A DNA stretch of 64,000 nucleotides, from assembly GCA_024362935.1 (NCBI GenBank), contig JANCRA010000019.1, forward strand, positions 774,001 through 838,000, read 5' to 3'. The DNA comes from Setophaga petechia (Eukaryota > Chordata > Aves > Passeriformes > Parulidae). Both the position numbers and the translations under genes were made by a program. Of the stretch, positions 26,301 through 37,049 are shown piece by piece (the stretch's first letter is position 1; every line of letters starts with the position of its first letter). The notes beneath the pieces are model-generated. The model was not told the origin of the DNA, did not search any database, and saw only the letters and a program-made list of their open reading frames with translations.

Positions 26301-27414
26301 GTGGGTCAAACTAGTCTGGTACTAGCATTGAGTACAAGCAGACAGTAAGAGAAGCAAAAATAATTTGCCCCCACATGACATCCACCAGTGCACTGTGGAT
26401 GGGTAAAGAACCACTTTTGTTTCAAACCTGACTCCAACAAGTGCCACTCCTTGGCTGACAGTGCACGAATACAGGAAAGTCAGTGAAGAGTCAACACCAT
26501 CTGTTTCAGGATGTTGTGTGTGCCTTTCATCTGTTTCCCTAAGCTGCTCAGTCATTCTTTGCTGTTGATTATCCATTTTTAGGTACAAGAACCATTTAGC
26601 TCTTTTTTTCATGGATCTAACCTGTTCCCAAAAATCTTGCTTTGCACATACTACTGGAGTGGCTCCTTCTTCTCCCAGTGCATTGTTCTATGGTTACATA
26701 AACTAAACTTCAGCTCCATTTGTTGTGGTGTACATTAGCAAGTGGTATAGCTCAGCAAAACAAGATTTTAAAGTGACCCAATTTCAGAGTGAATCCAAGT
26801 TGATGCTGGGAATCCAATATTCACAGTATACACATTTTATGTATTGTTGGGGGAGGTTACCTGGATCTAGCCTGGGCTCGTGGATTGAAAAGTATTTTGT
26901 ATTCAGAGTATATCATCCAGCTTAGTTTCCCTTAGACTGCAATGTAGATTGTGCACTCTAAGACTTTTTGACAATGGGAAATAAAGTGCAGTCACTGAGA
27001 ATCAAAACATTTGCTTTGAAAGCACATTCCCAATAAAACCTAAAATGCTAATGTGGACACTCCCCCCAATACCTTGTCTCCCTATTACACTTCTCAGCCT
27101 CTTAGAATCAGCAAATTTTATACTTCACTGCTCCCTGTATTTTCCATGTTATTCGTAAATACATTGAATTTGAAAATGCACTCTCAAATTCATGTCAAGA
27201 TAACACATAGCTCTTTCTGAAAAGCCACCTTTTTGATGGATGAGTCAGCTTTATCTCCTAATCATCTTGGAATTAAAAATGTTGGGCCATGAGTCATGTT
27301 TGAAAGTGGCAGTTTCAGCTGTTAGTCTGGCAACTTTTTATTAACTCTTTTGGGCTGGTCTTTTAGTTCTCTCCACAGAACCAAGGGCAAATTGTGTTAG
27401 TACCTTAAACGTGT
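17311..27414. other. Unique non-coding sequence
   Basis: About 10 kb without a recognised gene or dispersed repeat. A short (TTTG)n run lies at 20788-20804. A GC-richer but CpG-poor patch occurs at about 23920-24075. Open frames in this interval are short and often overlap on both strands, and no splice-bounded exon stands out. Confidence 0.55.
20788..20804 (+). repeat. Short (TTTG)n microsatellite
   Basis: Three TTTG units and a partial fourth in a row. This is a minor simple repeat with no evident function. Confidence 0.75.
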
Positions 27415-27790
27415 CCTACCTTAAACCTCCTGTTTAGCCCTGGTTGGTATCTGCCAACACCTCCACACCCAGCTGGCCCCCAGTCCCTGCTGTTGCAGGA
27501 GATGGATCTGTCCAAGGTGCAGGACCTAGCATTTGCCCTTGATGAATTTCCTGAGATCCCTGTTGGTCCATTCTTCTTTCCTGGAGGTCTCTTCCTGGAG
27601 ATCTCCTTTCTGGAGGTCTCTGAAAGGCAATTCTGCCCCTTGACTGCCCCCCGCCCCAGTTTGGTGTCACCTGCAAACTTACACTTGTTCTCCTCCTCCA
27701 GACCATTGGTAAAGATATTGATCAGGAGAGGTTCTAGCACAGAACCTAGAGACCCCCAAGGTACTCATAACCAGCCTGGAGCTACAGCTC
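27415..27790 (-). mobile_element. CR1 LINE fragment, reverse transcriptase region of ORF2
   Basis: Read on the minus strand, this segment follows the CR1 ORF2 order. A segment near 27703-27727 encodes 'NIFTNGLEE', corresponding to the family's NIFINDLD-type motif. Next comes 'KFAGDTKLG' (27654-27680), corresponding to the reverse transcriptase catalytic FADDTKLG motif. Near 27510-27550 is the downstream 'FNKGKC..LHLG' type stretch. The catalytic motif is altered here, reading FAGD where active elements have FADD, and frames are interrupted, so the copy is dead. Both ends are missing, including the 3' tip. A small tandem expansion (27578-27620) has grown inside it. Confidence 0.82.
27578..27620 (+). 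repeat. Triplicated 14-bp unit inside a CR1 fragment
   Basis: Three copies of ttcctggaggtctc or close variants stand at 27578-27591, 27592-27605 and 27607-27620. The other CR1 fragments here show no such array, so it probably arose after insertion by replication slippage. Confidence 0.8.
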
Positions 27791-29804
27791 CAACCATGTA
27801 GCACTGTGTACTCTAATACTGTGTATTCTGGTATAATACTCTGCTGTAAAAAAATCAAGAGTTTTTTTCTTTTTTCATCTCCAAATAGATTTATTTGCAA
27901 TTATGCCAGTATTTATACAAAACATTTAGTAGTTTTGGTATCTGAATTTATGGTTGTTGTAAATCAGATGCATCCTACAGTGAATTTTGTTTAACAGTAA
28001 AGGTCATTCAAAAATGCCATCATAAAGCTTACTCAGGAGAGCACTAAATTAGCAATAGTTATTTGTCTTTGTGCCTTTGTATGAAGCCTTATGATGTGAA
28101 TTATTAAATGAGAAATGTGATAAGAAGTTAATAAATGTAGAATGGCATTGACATCAGTATTAATGAAGTAGCAATAATACAGAAAATCAAGTTATTGTTA
28201 TTTCAGAAAACATTTAACAGTTGGAAAGGAAAACAGAGGGGAAAAGAAGATGGCTATTTCAGACTGCTGATTTTCAGGAAACATTAGCATTGCAATTATG
28301 TAAAGTTTTATAAAGTTACTTATAATGTGCATGCTCTCAACTTTTTGGGTTAGAGTTTTTTTTTTTGTACAGTATAATGAGACAGAGATGAGCCAATCTG
28401 GAAAAGAAAACAAGTTGAAAGCTGTATGATCAGCTTGGATCTTCAGACATTCAAGAACAGTTGTTTTTTGCTGTTGGTCTTTCATCTTATGTTCCAGCCT
28501 TGGGGTGAGGGCAAAAAAAATATAAATAGTGTATGAAAGCCTGGGTTGTTCATGAGCTCTTTTTATGACAAGCAAAAGTAAGAAACAACAGAAGTCTACA
28601 GAGGGGGAGATGTTATGGGTATTCATTCCAAGTGATGATTTTAAGTATTGCTTGGTGAGGTATTAAAGCATGTTTTTAATGGGCTCTGACAGATAACCCT
28701 TGACAAATTTTGCTGCACTGTGTACCTCTCTGGTCATCTGTGTCACCCTTCTGATGAAGGATACCACCGGAGGGTAGAGTGAGGAAGAACAGAACTGCTG
28801 CCAACCTCTCAGTTGCTCCCAAAACTACATCTTAGCCAAAATAAACAGTTACATAGATAGGCTTAAATATAAACTGGAATGACAGATTGCAAACAGGAGC
28901 AGTGAACAGTGGAGCTCGAGAAGGTATTTGCTTTGATGTCTTTGACCATCAGATTAAGATGCTTCTGCCTGTTTGCTTTGGCCTAATGACTTATTTCTGA
29001 CTATGCTTCTGCAACTGATGCTCTGAAATGGTCCTTGCAAAATATAGACCCGTCAAACCATAAGCCAGCTCTCTAGAAATTCTGATTCTATACAAGATGA
29101 ATAGAAGTAATGGACACATACCAGAAAATTATATTTACTCTTGGCGTCACTGTATACATATATCACCATTACAAGGATGCAGCTGATACACAGAAAAAAT
29201 ACTACATTACATTACTGGCAAGAAATTTCATTGTTCAGGTAGGCTGTTTTGAGCTGTATTCTTTCCATAATAGTTCAGTACAGCTGTGGGGAGGACTTTC
29301 TCATGCCATTAAGGATCTCAGAAAAAGCCTTATTTTGCAGCTGCATTGAAGAAAAATAATGTCAGTTTACCATTAAAGAGATGTTACAGAATTTTATTTT
29401 TGCATGTGAAATAATTAATATAGTTTAAACATTGTTCTGCAACGCAAGAGTTGTTTTGAAAGCAAAATATTGAAATCATCTATTATGAAGCCATGAAAAT
29501 CTGACATTTTGCCTTTGCTGCAATTTACTTCTGTGTTGCAGTTTTGGGAGATCTTTTTTTCTATGTATATTACTTTTAGAATTGGCCTAACTTTAGAAAT
29601 GTTTTGTTTTTATGCATAGACTCTTACAAACTGCTCAAATCACCTATTTCTGGAGTAGCTTTGACATATAGCCAGATACAATCCAAAGATAGAAACTTGC
29701 AAATATGTATTACTGAGTTAAAGTACAGGACAGGGACTGATGTAATTTGGGATCTCTTCTTTACTTAGAACTAAATTCATGTACATGACACATCTGACAG
29801 ACCA
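27791..29804. other. Unique non-coding sequence
   Basis: AT-rich sequence with no recognised gene. The longest open frame, 142 codons on the minus strand at 28198-28626, has no recognisable motif. Its composition is that expected of a chance frame in AT-rich DNA. Confidence 0.55.
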
Positions 29805-29872
29805 AAACTGTCAGGTTGGACTCTATGATCTCAGAGGTCCTTTCCAACTTAATTGGTTCTGTAATTCTGTGT
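29805..29872 (+). mobile_element. CR1 3' tip
   Basis: About 65 bases match the terminal CR1 3' UTR: 'gtcaggttggactctatgat' (29810-29829), 'ctcagaggtcctttccaact' (29830-29849), then a degenerate attctgtg-type tail ending near 29872. CR1 copies are often this short because of severe 5' truncation. The element is on the + strand. Confidence 0.85.
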
Positions 29873-30391
29873 TCTCCTGATGAACAATTTGAAGGAGCTC
29901 TTTGAGAAAATGCAGTGAAATACTCGTTCTCAACCACCATGTGTTAATAATAAAAGTACAATGGTGTATCTGATCCTGACTGTTGTTAATGTAGTATGAC
30001 TACTTCACATGGAAGATATATTCGGCTTGCTCAGAATATTTGCTTTCTTCAGGGTCTCAAGTGGTTTTACAATATTTCAACAGCTTTCTACAAATTATGG
30101 AAATAAATCCCATTAGATGAGAATGGTTAAGATATGAGATATGATTTCTTCTAAACAAATTATAGCAGGTTTCTTGTCAAGGTTTCAACTAGAACACTAT
30201 ATAATCTGAATGCCACAGTTATGAAAGATAGTAAAGGTGCTTGATAAGAGAACAGAAGACTTACAAACATGATGTGTTTTTAAAATATTTGAATTTGGTT
30301 AATCTACAGAAGAGAAAGAAAAGGATGTGTAACCAGAGAGAATGGTAATTACCATCATCTGGGTCCACAGCAGGTTGGATAAGAGGTAATA

Positions 30392-30472
30392 AGTTTAATT
30401 TGCAGCAATTTAATTGCAGTAATTTAATTTAGGAGATTTAATTTAGACATTAGGAAATAAATTTTAATTAGA
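30392..30472 (+). repeat. AT-rich imperfect repeat of TTTAATT
   Basis: The heptamer TTTAATT or close variants recur at least five times over 80 bases, twice next to 'gcagyaa'. The array is low complexity and probably arose by slippage. AATTA cores also fit homeodomain sites, but repetition alone explains them. Confidence 0.6.
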
Positions 30473-31628
30473 GAAGTAAAGGTCTAAAGGAATATGAAGA
30501 TTGAAATAGATTGTTGGGTGCAGAATCTCTAGTACTGTCTGAAGAACAGGAGAGATGAATAACTCTGCAGCAGTTTTGTCTTTGAAATGAAGAGCAGGAG
30601 ATGAAGAGCTTCTGAGGTTCCTTCTGGAATGTATTCTATGTTTTATAAGTCTGCCTGCAAAATATGCTGGAGCTGAAGAGACATTGGAAATGCAGATGGA
30701 CAATTCTCACTCCACACCTCCAATCATCCGTGAAGTAATTCCCTCTCCAAACCTTGCTGCTTATAGATGTACATTTATAAAACATTGCTGTGTTGATACT
30801 CTTTTCCGTGTTTGATTTGATTTTGACAGATTACTGTGAACAAATTCTATTAACCACCAGTGCTGAGAAAACACTTTAAAGCTGTTACACAGAAATATAC
30901 CTTGAAAGTGAATAGAAAAAAAATCACAAGAAATGCTATTTACACTAGAAGACTGAATTATATGACATATATTATTGTGACATATGTATTATATAGCTCA
31001 GCTATTCAAAGAAGAAAAAAACCTATGGGGTGAAACTGCTACTTCTGATTACAAGGCTTAAACAAGCTTCATGAACAGTTTCTGAGAAGAAAGAAGGGAA
31101 GGAACTACAGTCTTCTCATGGGCTGCTTGCATACAAATCCAAACTTGATGGATAGATTTTTGAGGGCTTAATGAGTTAAATTTGTCCACTATTTTGTCTT
31201 TTGGTTTCTCAGTTATCCCTCACTGTTAGTGTCTACTTTAAGAAATTGCTAATTAGAGAAAGTTTTTGAGAGGGTAAATCTGACAGAGGAGAGACAGTTT
31301 TATTGTGGCTAGGTAAGTGACTCTGTGGGAAAGAGGGCAAAGAATTCTTTTTTCAAAGTCCTGAGTCCAATAAACCCCTCTTTCTTTCTGGTTACCTGTA
31401 ATAAAAAAGTGAAAGCAATGACTTCATTTATCATGCACCAAAAGACGCCCTGGGAAACCCAGCTCGAAAAATATGGGTGATACTGTGGTGGAGGTGATGG
31501 CACCCACATCTGTTAAAAAACCAAACGTAAAAAGAATAAGAAAACACCCTGGCTCCAGAAAGCAGTAATCCTGCTGTGGCTGTGGCTACTGCCTGTAGTT
31601 TGATGGGGTGGGTGGCTCTTCTCCCACT

Positions 31629-31652
31629 CTCCCCCATCTGCTCCCCCATCTG
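31629..31652 (+). repeat. Perfect 12-bp tandem duplication
   Basis: The unit ctcccccatctg occurs twice without a mismatch, at 31629-31640 and 31641-31652, within a C/T-rich patch. Perfect identity suggests a recent slippage event, possibly polymorphic. Confidence 0.88.
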
Positions 31653-32038
31653 TCGGATGGTTTTCCTCTCTTGCCCTTGCCCCAGAACTGACTGGCAGAC
31701 ATTTGGCATTTGACAGACATCAAAGTGAAACTGACTGGTGAAAATTCACTGCTTTGCTATTTCTCACTGCCTTTGACAACAGGGAGAGGAGAATGTGCAT
31801 TTATGAGTGTGCATTATTATTTGTAGAACAGAAAGCCTCCACTGGCAACTGCTACTGCCTATGTGCAGGTGCTGATCACTATCCTACTGACAAAGATTTG
31901 TAATTCAGCTGTTATTCCAGAGAGCCCTTTATGAACCAGAACTAATTTACAGTTAGGACAATGCTTGCAGAATGCTTCATATATTGGTCTTGGTTTGCTT
32001 TTCACCATACTGAGGAGTTTAGCCTTAATTGTGACTTG

Positions 32039-32079
32039 TTCTAACATAAATCAAAACATATTCTAACATAAATCAAAAA
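32039..32079 (+). repeat. 22-bp tandem duplication
   Basis: The unit beginning ttctaacataaatcaaaa occupies 32039-32060 and is repeated from 32061, with the identity fading at the right end. It is a simple local duplication. Confidence 0.85.
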
Positions 32080-32171
32080 GCAATTGAGAATCAGGTTTGT
32101 TAACAGGTACTGATCTGAAGGCTTGAACTTTCAGTTGGGGAAGTCAGTCTACTCAATGACCTAGAAAAACC

Positions 32172-32186
32172 AAAAAAAAAAAAAAA
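32172..32186 (+). repeat. Poly-A run, 15 bases
   Basis: Uninterrupted run of A in AT-rich unique sequence. No adjoining sequence marks it as the tail of a retrocopy. Confidence 0.8.
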
Positions 32187-32482
32187 TAGTCTCATATGAA
32201 AAGACCATCCCTTCATGACCTCAGCAAAAAGAGTAAGTCACTTGACTGATATCTGCTGAGAATGGGAAAAGAAGTACTTCAGGTTTCTTGTTGCTATTGA
32301 AGAGAAATACTGCCATGAGACATGTTTTCCTGGCCACCACTTGTGCTAGAGCCCATTTGCTAGGTTTCTCTGGCTGCAGCCTTTCCTTTTTGGAGAACAT
32401 TGATCACTGCCTTTGTTGAAGTGGAGGAAGAGCACAGGTACCTGAGCTGAGGAAAGTTCTATAAAGTAGTAGTGAGGAAATG

Positions 32483-32652
32483 TCATAGAATCATAGAACG
32501 ACCTTATTTGGAAGGAATCCTAAAGATCATCTAGTTCCAATCTGGACATGGACAGGGACAACCTCTACTACACCAGGCTGCTCAAAGCCTCCTCCAACCC
32601 ATCCTTGAACACTTCCAGGGACAGGGCATTCACAGCTACTTAGCCTGTTCAA
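32483..32652 (-). mobile_element. CR1 LINE 3' end, minus strand
   Basis: This is a clear CR1 3' UTR copy in reverse orientation. It opens with 'tcatagaatcatagaa' (32483-32498), the reverse complement of the duplicated terminal octamer that closes CR1. Next come 'ggaaggaatcctaaagatca' and 'tctagttccaatctggacat', then the 'caggctgctcaaagcctcct' and 'cttgaacacttccagggaca' blocks, all typical of the CR1 3' UTR read backwards. It breaks off near 32652, where a 5' truncation is expected. About 170 bases remain and no coding part is included. Confidence 0.94.
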
Positions 32653-35200
32653 GGAGGTGGGTGGTATTGTGAGTACCCCCTTAGAAGTAGACAGGAGAAA
32701 TTTTTATTTTAAATCTCACCTCAAACAAAATCTCAACTCAATCGCCTCAAAAAAGATCTTTTTCTTTGTAAAGTACTTTGAAATTTCCTGCTTTCAGAAA
32801 AAAAAAATCACATTTGCAAAATTTTTGTGGAATTAAACTTATGTCCTAGACATTGGCAAAATGAATATGGAATGAAGGATATGTACTTCCATGCTTTCTC
32901 ATCCCTCTCTGACCACATTCATTTTCACCAGGGATTTTCCTAGGTTGTCTAGTCTGGCGCTGCATGCATTACCCTTCCTATCAGCAGTAATTAATGTTAT
33001 AATTATGTTAAAAGGAAAGAGGAAAAAAAAAAGAAAAGGCTTCACAGGAAGAGTCAAAATGCTTTGGAAGGACAGTGAGATCCCAGCTCCCAAAGATATG
33101 GGTGTGTCTTGCTGATTGTTCTTATGAACACTAAGTGTATGCATGAGTCAAAGAGAAAGGTATAGGGAAATAAATATCTTTTAGTGCTCCAAACTTGGGA
33201 GTTTTGGTTGGTCCCCAGAGTACTCAGTGGTAATGGATCTGTCAGACAGAGACACTTAAAATTCAGCCTACATCACAACCTCAAAAGTCTTCGAGAAGCC
33301 TTTCCCCACAGCAAGTCTCTCACTATTTTATGGCATAGAGTTGCCATGTGTGATTCTGGACAGGATGGAAGCAGACTTGTGGGAAGTGGACAGCCCTTAG
33401 CACAGCCTGAACTTCACACCTTTCAGGAGACCATTTTAAAGCAAGACTTGATTTCCACATAAGATACCTTTACAATACAGATTTTTGTGTTCATAACAGC
33501 CCCAGAGGCTGTTCAAAATCTGTGTGGAGATCACAGTCAGTGCAAACTCAGAATTATTATTCTCTTTGTTTTGCTTATTAAGATTATACCTTAGTGACTA
33601 AACTCATCATTATACAGTGCAGGCAAAACAGCTTGTGCTGTGTCAAAGCAGTGAGCACTTCCCTCAATATAAAAAGAAAATTAGTTTTGCAACACTGACC
33701 AAGACAAGTAATGAACAACTCTTCTGCAACATTTGCAATTTGCAGAACCACAAGCTAGCACTGTTCCATGTAATGATCATTTGCTGCACAGTATACATTA
33801 GGAAAAAAATTGCAGAAGCACTAAGTCATCACTTTCTCTATAGGTGATGAAAGATGGAAAAAAATTCAGGTGAATTCCTGATGGTCCTTATGTTCATGTT
33901 TGTTTAGAATGACATTGGTGAAATATGAGTAGTTAACATTGTCTATGAAAACACAAGCTAAGATAAAGCACAGTATTTTTTTGAATCTTCTGATGAAACA
34001 AAGCCCCATCTCTTCTTTTAGAGTTGCCATCAAAATATTTCCTCTGGACATGACTACTCTAGTTTTGGTTCCCTGTGCTGTTACCTGAAGTGCTGATGGG
34101 TGCCATAGAAAGCATAAAAAAGCATACCACACATCATCCTAACAAGCTGACAAAAGATAGACAAGTGTTAGATGAAGGACCTTTTCAAACCTGATGCTTC
34201 CCAAGATACCCCTTAACAGCTGAGACAGCAGAGATTTAACGTGATCTAAAGCAATTGGACAGGAACTGACTTGTATCTGTGTGTCTGTGTGTGCATGTAC
34301 AGCACTATGAGATATCACAAACTTCTATTTTATAACTCAGCCGTAAACATTTGCTCCAGGCAAAACACAGTGTGCCATCTAGGGAGAAATTTTTGTTTAA
34401 ACAAATTTAAAAAATATCAGTTTGCTCTTTTTAGCTTCATGAGAGCAATATTTCCTGTCCCCCTCTTCAAGCACAAAATTCTGTATATCACTTAGTAGGG
34501 ATTTGATTTATTGGAATCAATTTGCCTTATTATTAGTACAGAAAACAGAGTAATGTCTTTGATATTCTTTTTTTGGTGGAGGTTGAGTTAGAACAGAGAC
34601 ATATATAATGTGAGGTCAGGGTACCTGCCTGTGCCTATGCAGGGTTTCCTAAGACATGTGGGATCTCCTCTTTGCTTGTCCCTGTACTGATGGGCAGAGC
34701 TTAATTACTGCTGTAGAAATTCTCCCCTGGTCCTGGAAATTTCATGTTAGCAAATTGACCCCAATAACATTTTACTTTCATCTCCTCACATTACAAACTT
34801 TTCTGGATTTGCTAACTCTGGAGGAGCAGAATTACCTCATGAAGTTTACTTTTTATTGCCTTTTCTTCAAATGTTTGATGCAAAACAAACTGCATTCCAT
34901 CAAGAAAAGGGGGAAGCTCTGTATTGCAAACCTGGAAACAGAATGATGACAGAAGCTTATTAAACACAGTAAGCTAAACACAGAAAATACAGGCCTGGGA
35001 ACCCCCTGATGCTGGTCCCCTGGTCCTTGTGGGTAGCAGAGGTGAGGCAGTAGAAAGCAGAAAGGTCTGCCCTACAGAACTCCTCTGTCTTGACTCCTAA
35101 AATGGGACGCTGAGGCTCCACTGGAGCTGGCAATCCAGATCATTAATGTTCTGTTTCCTACGTGAGGTGAGCAACAGTGGTAAGGACAAGTAGATGAGCA

Positions 35201-35217
35201 ATTAGCATTGTGCTAAT
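35201..35217. promoter_or_regulatory. Inverted repeat with paired TAAT/ATTA cores
   Basis: ATTAGCA, a three-base spacer TTG, and TGCTAAT form a perfect 7-bp inverted repeat. The arms hold the ATTA/TAAT cores bound by homeodomain proteins. Further TAAT/AATT cores follow at 35214-35229. Such a cluster fits an enhancer, but in AT-rich DNA the motifs are common and I have no conservation evidence. Confidence 0.3.
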
Positions 35218-36580
35218 GAATAATTGACATTTCTGATTTGATTTGAACCAGACTAACATGGGATAGGGTGAGAAGCCAGATGCAAAAAAAAAGGATGAGA
35301 TTTTCCTGCTTCAAAAGGAGAGAGAGCAAGACTCACTGACAGTATGGTCTTGTATCCTTGGAGGGGGCCACTGAGGGCTGTTTCCTTTTCAGCTCAGAGT
35401 TCTGTGGTTCATTGTGGGATGTGGCTGTTCTCTCAGTCGTTGCATTATTAGTCAGAATACTTCAGCAATTGTTTTCACCTCAGGAAGGATGGTGGTTCAT
35501 GCAGATTTCTGAACATACATCTTTGTAAAGTTGATCATTTGAAACCCTTTGAATCTCAATCACAGAGACACTAAAACATTCTCCCACTTAATTTTATTCT
35601 CTTCCATTTTCTAGTTTGAAATATCTTAAAAATATGCTGGGGAAAATATAATTTGTGAGCCTTATACATTTATTAAAACCAAGGATGCCCCTTGGACAGT
35701 TTGTGAAACTCTAAAAGATGTCTCTTGTTGAGTGGTGAGACATCATTCCTGAGAGAGGACCTGCAAATAAACCCAGCACAAGGAACAGCTCCTATCTGCA
35801 TGCCCACCTTCACATGTGAAAGGCAACTTTCTGTGCCCTTCTCTTCGTCTTATCCTTCTCTACCTTGTGTTGTGTGGGAAGGTGAGCATGAGTACCTGTA
35901 TTGCTGTTGGACCTCACAAACACAGCATTGCTAAAATAAACCATAAATTGCTGTGAAGCCTGCAAATGCTGATACAGATGATGGACAGGAAACTTCAGTG
36001 AAATTTCCTTTGTTTGTTATAGTATTTGAATTTTTGCTGATCTTAATCAGTTTCATAGTCTGACTGAAACCAGAAGGGATTATTTCTTTTGCTCTGGAAT
36101 TTAAGGATGAACATATTTGTTCAGAGGCTAGACGAGACCAAATTAGAACATGCTACTGGAGCGTAATAAATTCACAGTAATTGCAAGCTAGTGTTCCTTA
36201 ATTCTTCAGACACGATCATCTGTAAATATTCCGATCCTTTTCATAGCCAGCTCATTTGTGCTTTTGTCCTTATTGAATCAACTGTTGTCTTTTCTTTCAT
36301 GCTGTCTCCTGAGGGAAACCCCTTTTAAATCTTTTTGCTTTAATTCCATTAATTGGCATATTGTCTGGTCTTATGCTTCCCCTCCTGGGCCTCGAACTTA
36401 TGCTCCTTCAGTTCTTAAAATCCTTAGCTATATTTCTGCAGCTTTGACTGACAACTTGGTTGATCAGAGTACAAAGCCTGTGCTTTCTTATCTTTTACTT
36501 CCAGGCTAATGTTGAACAATGTAGTCAGTTTATCAGTCAATTTATTAAGCCGAGGTGAGAGTTCTCTGTTCTGAAGTCAT

Positions 36581-36666
36581 CACAAAAATCAATAATAATC
36601 AATTAATTTATTCTAGGATACATTAAAATATTATTAACTATAATAATTAAAAATAAATAATTTAAA
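36581..36666. repeat. AT-rich low-complexity tract
   Basis: About 85 bases made almost wholly of A and T, with TAAT/AATAAT units recurring. It is a low-complexity region and could also act as an easily melted element. Confidence 0.75.
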
Positions 36667-37020
36667 GGTCCTCAAGCCTTTAATGATTTATGGATAGTTC
36701 TTCTTTTGCCCTTTGCTGGAAGCTTGCACATTTTGAACCCTTTTTCAGGGACATTAACGATGACAGCAACTAAATCATAAAGCCTTTTCAGTATGAAAGA
36801 TCAGAAGGTGAAAATTGTGCTTTCAGCATCATAACTTCCCCCCTTTTGTTAGCAGAAGAATGAGTGTGCAGGAAGTATGCAACATGAAGGAGAACAAAAT
36901 AGTTTTGCTGAAGCGTTATTACAGTAGCAAAAAAATGGATTGAAAAACACAGACCTAATAATACTTCTACTTAATACATTTTATAGTTATAATAAACTGA
37001 ATAAATGATACACTGGAAAC

Positions 37021-37049
37021 TTTTTTTTTTCTTTTTTCTTTTTTTTTTT
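37021..37049 (+). repeat. Polypyrimidine tract followed by ACAG
   Basis: Twenty-nine pyrimidines, nearly all T with two isolated C, run directly into ACAG. This is the layout of a vertebrate splice acceptor. No downstream exon is evident, and a plain T-rich simple repeat explains it equally well. Confidence 0.8.

Larger units (their letters stand above)
29873..32482. other. Unique non-coding sequence
   Basis: No gene recognised. The interval includes a run of TTTAATT-type imperfect repeats at 30392-30472, a perfect 12-bp tandem duplication at 31629-31652, a 22-bp tandem duplication at 32039-32079, and a 15-base A run at 32172-32186. Confidence 0.55.

Noticed and set aside
28198..28626. Open frame of 142 codons, minus strand
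   Set aside because: No motif, low-complexity hydrophobic composition as expected for AT-rich DNA, and no splice or promoter context.
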